This document shows, in pieces, positions 7,378 through 7,519 of a DNA stretch of 7,519 bases. Positions within the stretch are counted from its first letter, which is position 1, and the number at the start of each line of letters is the position of its first letter. This DNA is from Candidatus Poribacteria bacterium. Its GTDB lineage: Bacteria; Poribacteria; WGA-4E; DTYX01. The stretch covers positions 1 to 7,519 of the forward strand of contig DTYX01000633.1 in the NCBI GenBank assembly GCA_012961655.1, written 5' to 3'. The position numbers were made by a program, and so were the translations under genes. The notes beneath the pieces are model-generated. The model had not been told where the DNA came from and ran no database searches. It saw only the letters and a program-made list of their open reading frames with translations.

Positions 7378-7420
7378 TGGTGATTGGTACTGATTACTAA
7401 TCACCATTCACCAATCACCA
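7378..7420. repeat. Inverted repeat of the GGTGATTGGT / ACCAATCACC type
   Basis: TGGTGATTGGT (7378-7388) and ACCAATCACCA (7410-7420) are perfect 11-base inverted repeats around a 21-base loop. The loop holds another complement, AATCACC (7399-7405), which could pair with GGTGATT (7379-7385). The hairpin begins 80 bases after the M1-like gene. It could act as a weak terminator, but no T-run follows it, so I class it as a repeat. It stands next to the inverted repeats at 7422-7497. Confidence 0.65.
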
Positions 7421-7421
7421 A

Positions 7422-7472
7422 CACGTAGGGGGCACAAAATAAGCCTGTTTCATTACCAAATTCTCCTACGTG
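7422..7472. repeat. CACGTAGG / CCTACGTG inverted repeat overlapping palindrome copy 3
   Basis: CACGTAGG (7422-7429) and CCTACGTG (7465-7472) are perfect 8-base inverted repeats around 35 bases. The right arm runs into the left end of palindrome copy 3. Together with the hairpin at 7378-7420 they make a compact noncoding block of nested palindromes. No open frame of note exists here. Confidence 0.55.
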
Positions 7473-7497
7473 GTTTACGCTAGTAAACCCGTCCTCA
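7466..7497 (+). repeat. Palindromic repeat, copy 3 (intergenic)
   Basis: This is the intergenic copy of the 32-base unit. It has a perfect stem GGTTTAC (7472-7478), loop GCTA and GTAAACC (7483-7489), followed by CGTCCTCA. It matches copy 2 at 30 of 32 and copy 1 at 27 of 32 positions, all three in the same orientation. The window ends 22 bases later, so the right boundary of any larger element is not certain. Confidence 0.85.
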
Positions 7498-7519
7498 TTT
7501 TAACGATTTGCGTTTGACA

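Noticed and set aside
7378..7420. Hairpin after the M1-like gene as a Rho-independent terminator
   Set aside because: The stem is AT/GC mixed with a long loop and is not followed by a T-run; it fits a dispersed intergenic repeat better.
7378..7497. CRISPR array
   Set aside because: The repeats are nested inverted repeats without regular spacers, and no cas gene is present.

Overview
This window comes from a bacterium of moderate GC content that I cannot place securely. An RNase J of normal length excludes few phyla. The formylglycine-generating-enzyme (SUMF1) type protein, the zinc-ribbon-headed signalling protein and the intergenic GGTGATTGGT/ACCAATCACC repeats recall uncultured lineages such as Poribacteria, Chloroflexota or other candidate phyla. 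That placement rests on style and is not a taxonomic result. No phage, transposase, CRISPR, tRNA or rRNA gene is visible.

Layout: a complete RNase J gene occupies the minus strand (42-1706), with a good sigma-70-like promoter just upstream of it. About 340 bases of divergent intergenic DNA follow. Three plus-strand genes then lie close together (gaps of 97 and 46 bases). The first is a zinc ribbon / pseudokinase / PP2C phosphatase fusion (2050-4101). The second is a zinc ribbon / SUMF1-type protein (4199-5320). The third is an M1-aminopeptidase-like protein with C-terminal TPRs (5367-7298). The last 220 bases are noncoding and rich in nested inverted repeats.

The plus-strand genes look like a signalling or scaffold cassette. 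The PP2C domain is catalytically intact, but three other enzyme folds have lost key residues. The kinase-like domain has YNA for HRD and DFS for DFG. The SUMF1 domain lacks the copper-binding cysteine pair of true formylglycine-generating enzymes. The M1-like protein keeps HEVGH but appears to lack the third zinc-ligand Glu and the catalytic Tyr. A shared cellular role is inference only.

The most unusual signal is a 32-base palindromic repeat with core GGTTTAC-N4-GTAAACC, present three times. One copy is intergenic at the right end. The other two lie inside coding sequences, in the acidic insert of the pseudokinase gene and in the N-terminal half of the SUMF1 gene. The two coding copies are read in different frames without breaking either gene. 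That points to a small DNA element that inserts into genes, comparable in behaviour to Rickettsia palindromic elements, and not to a conserved peptide.
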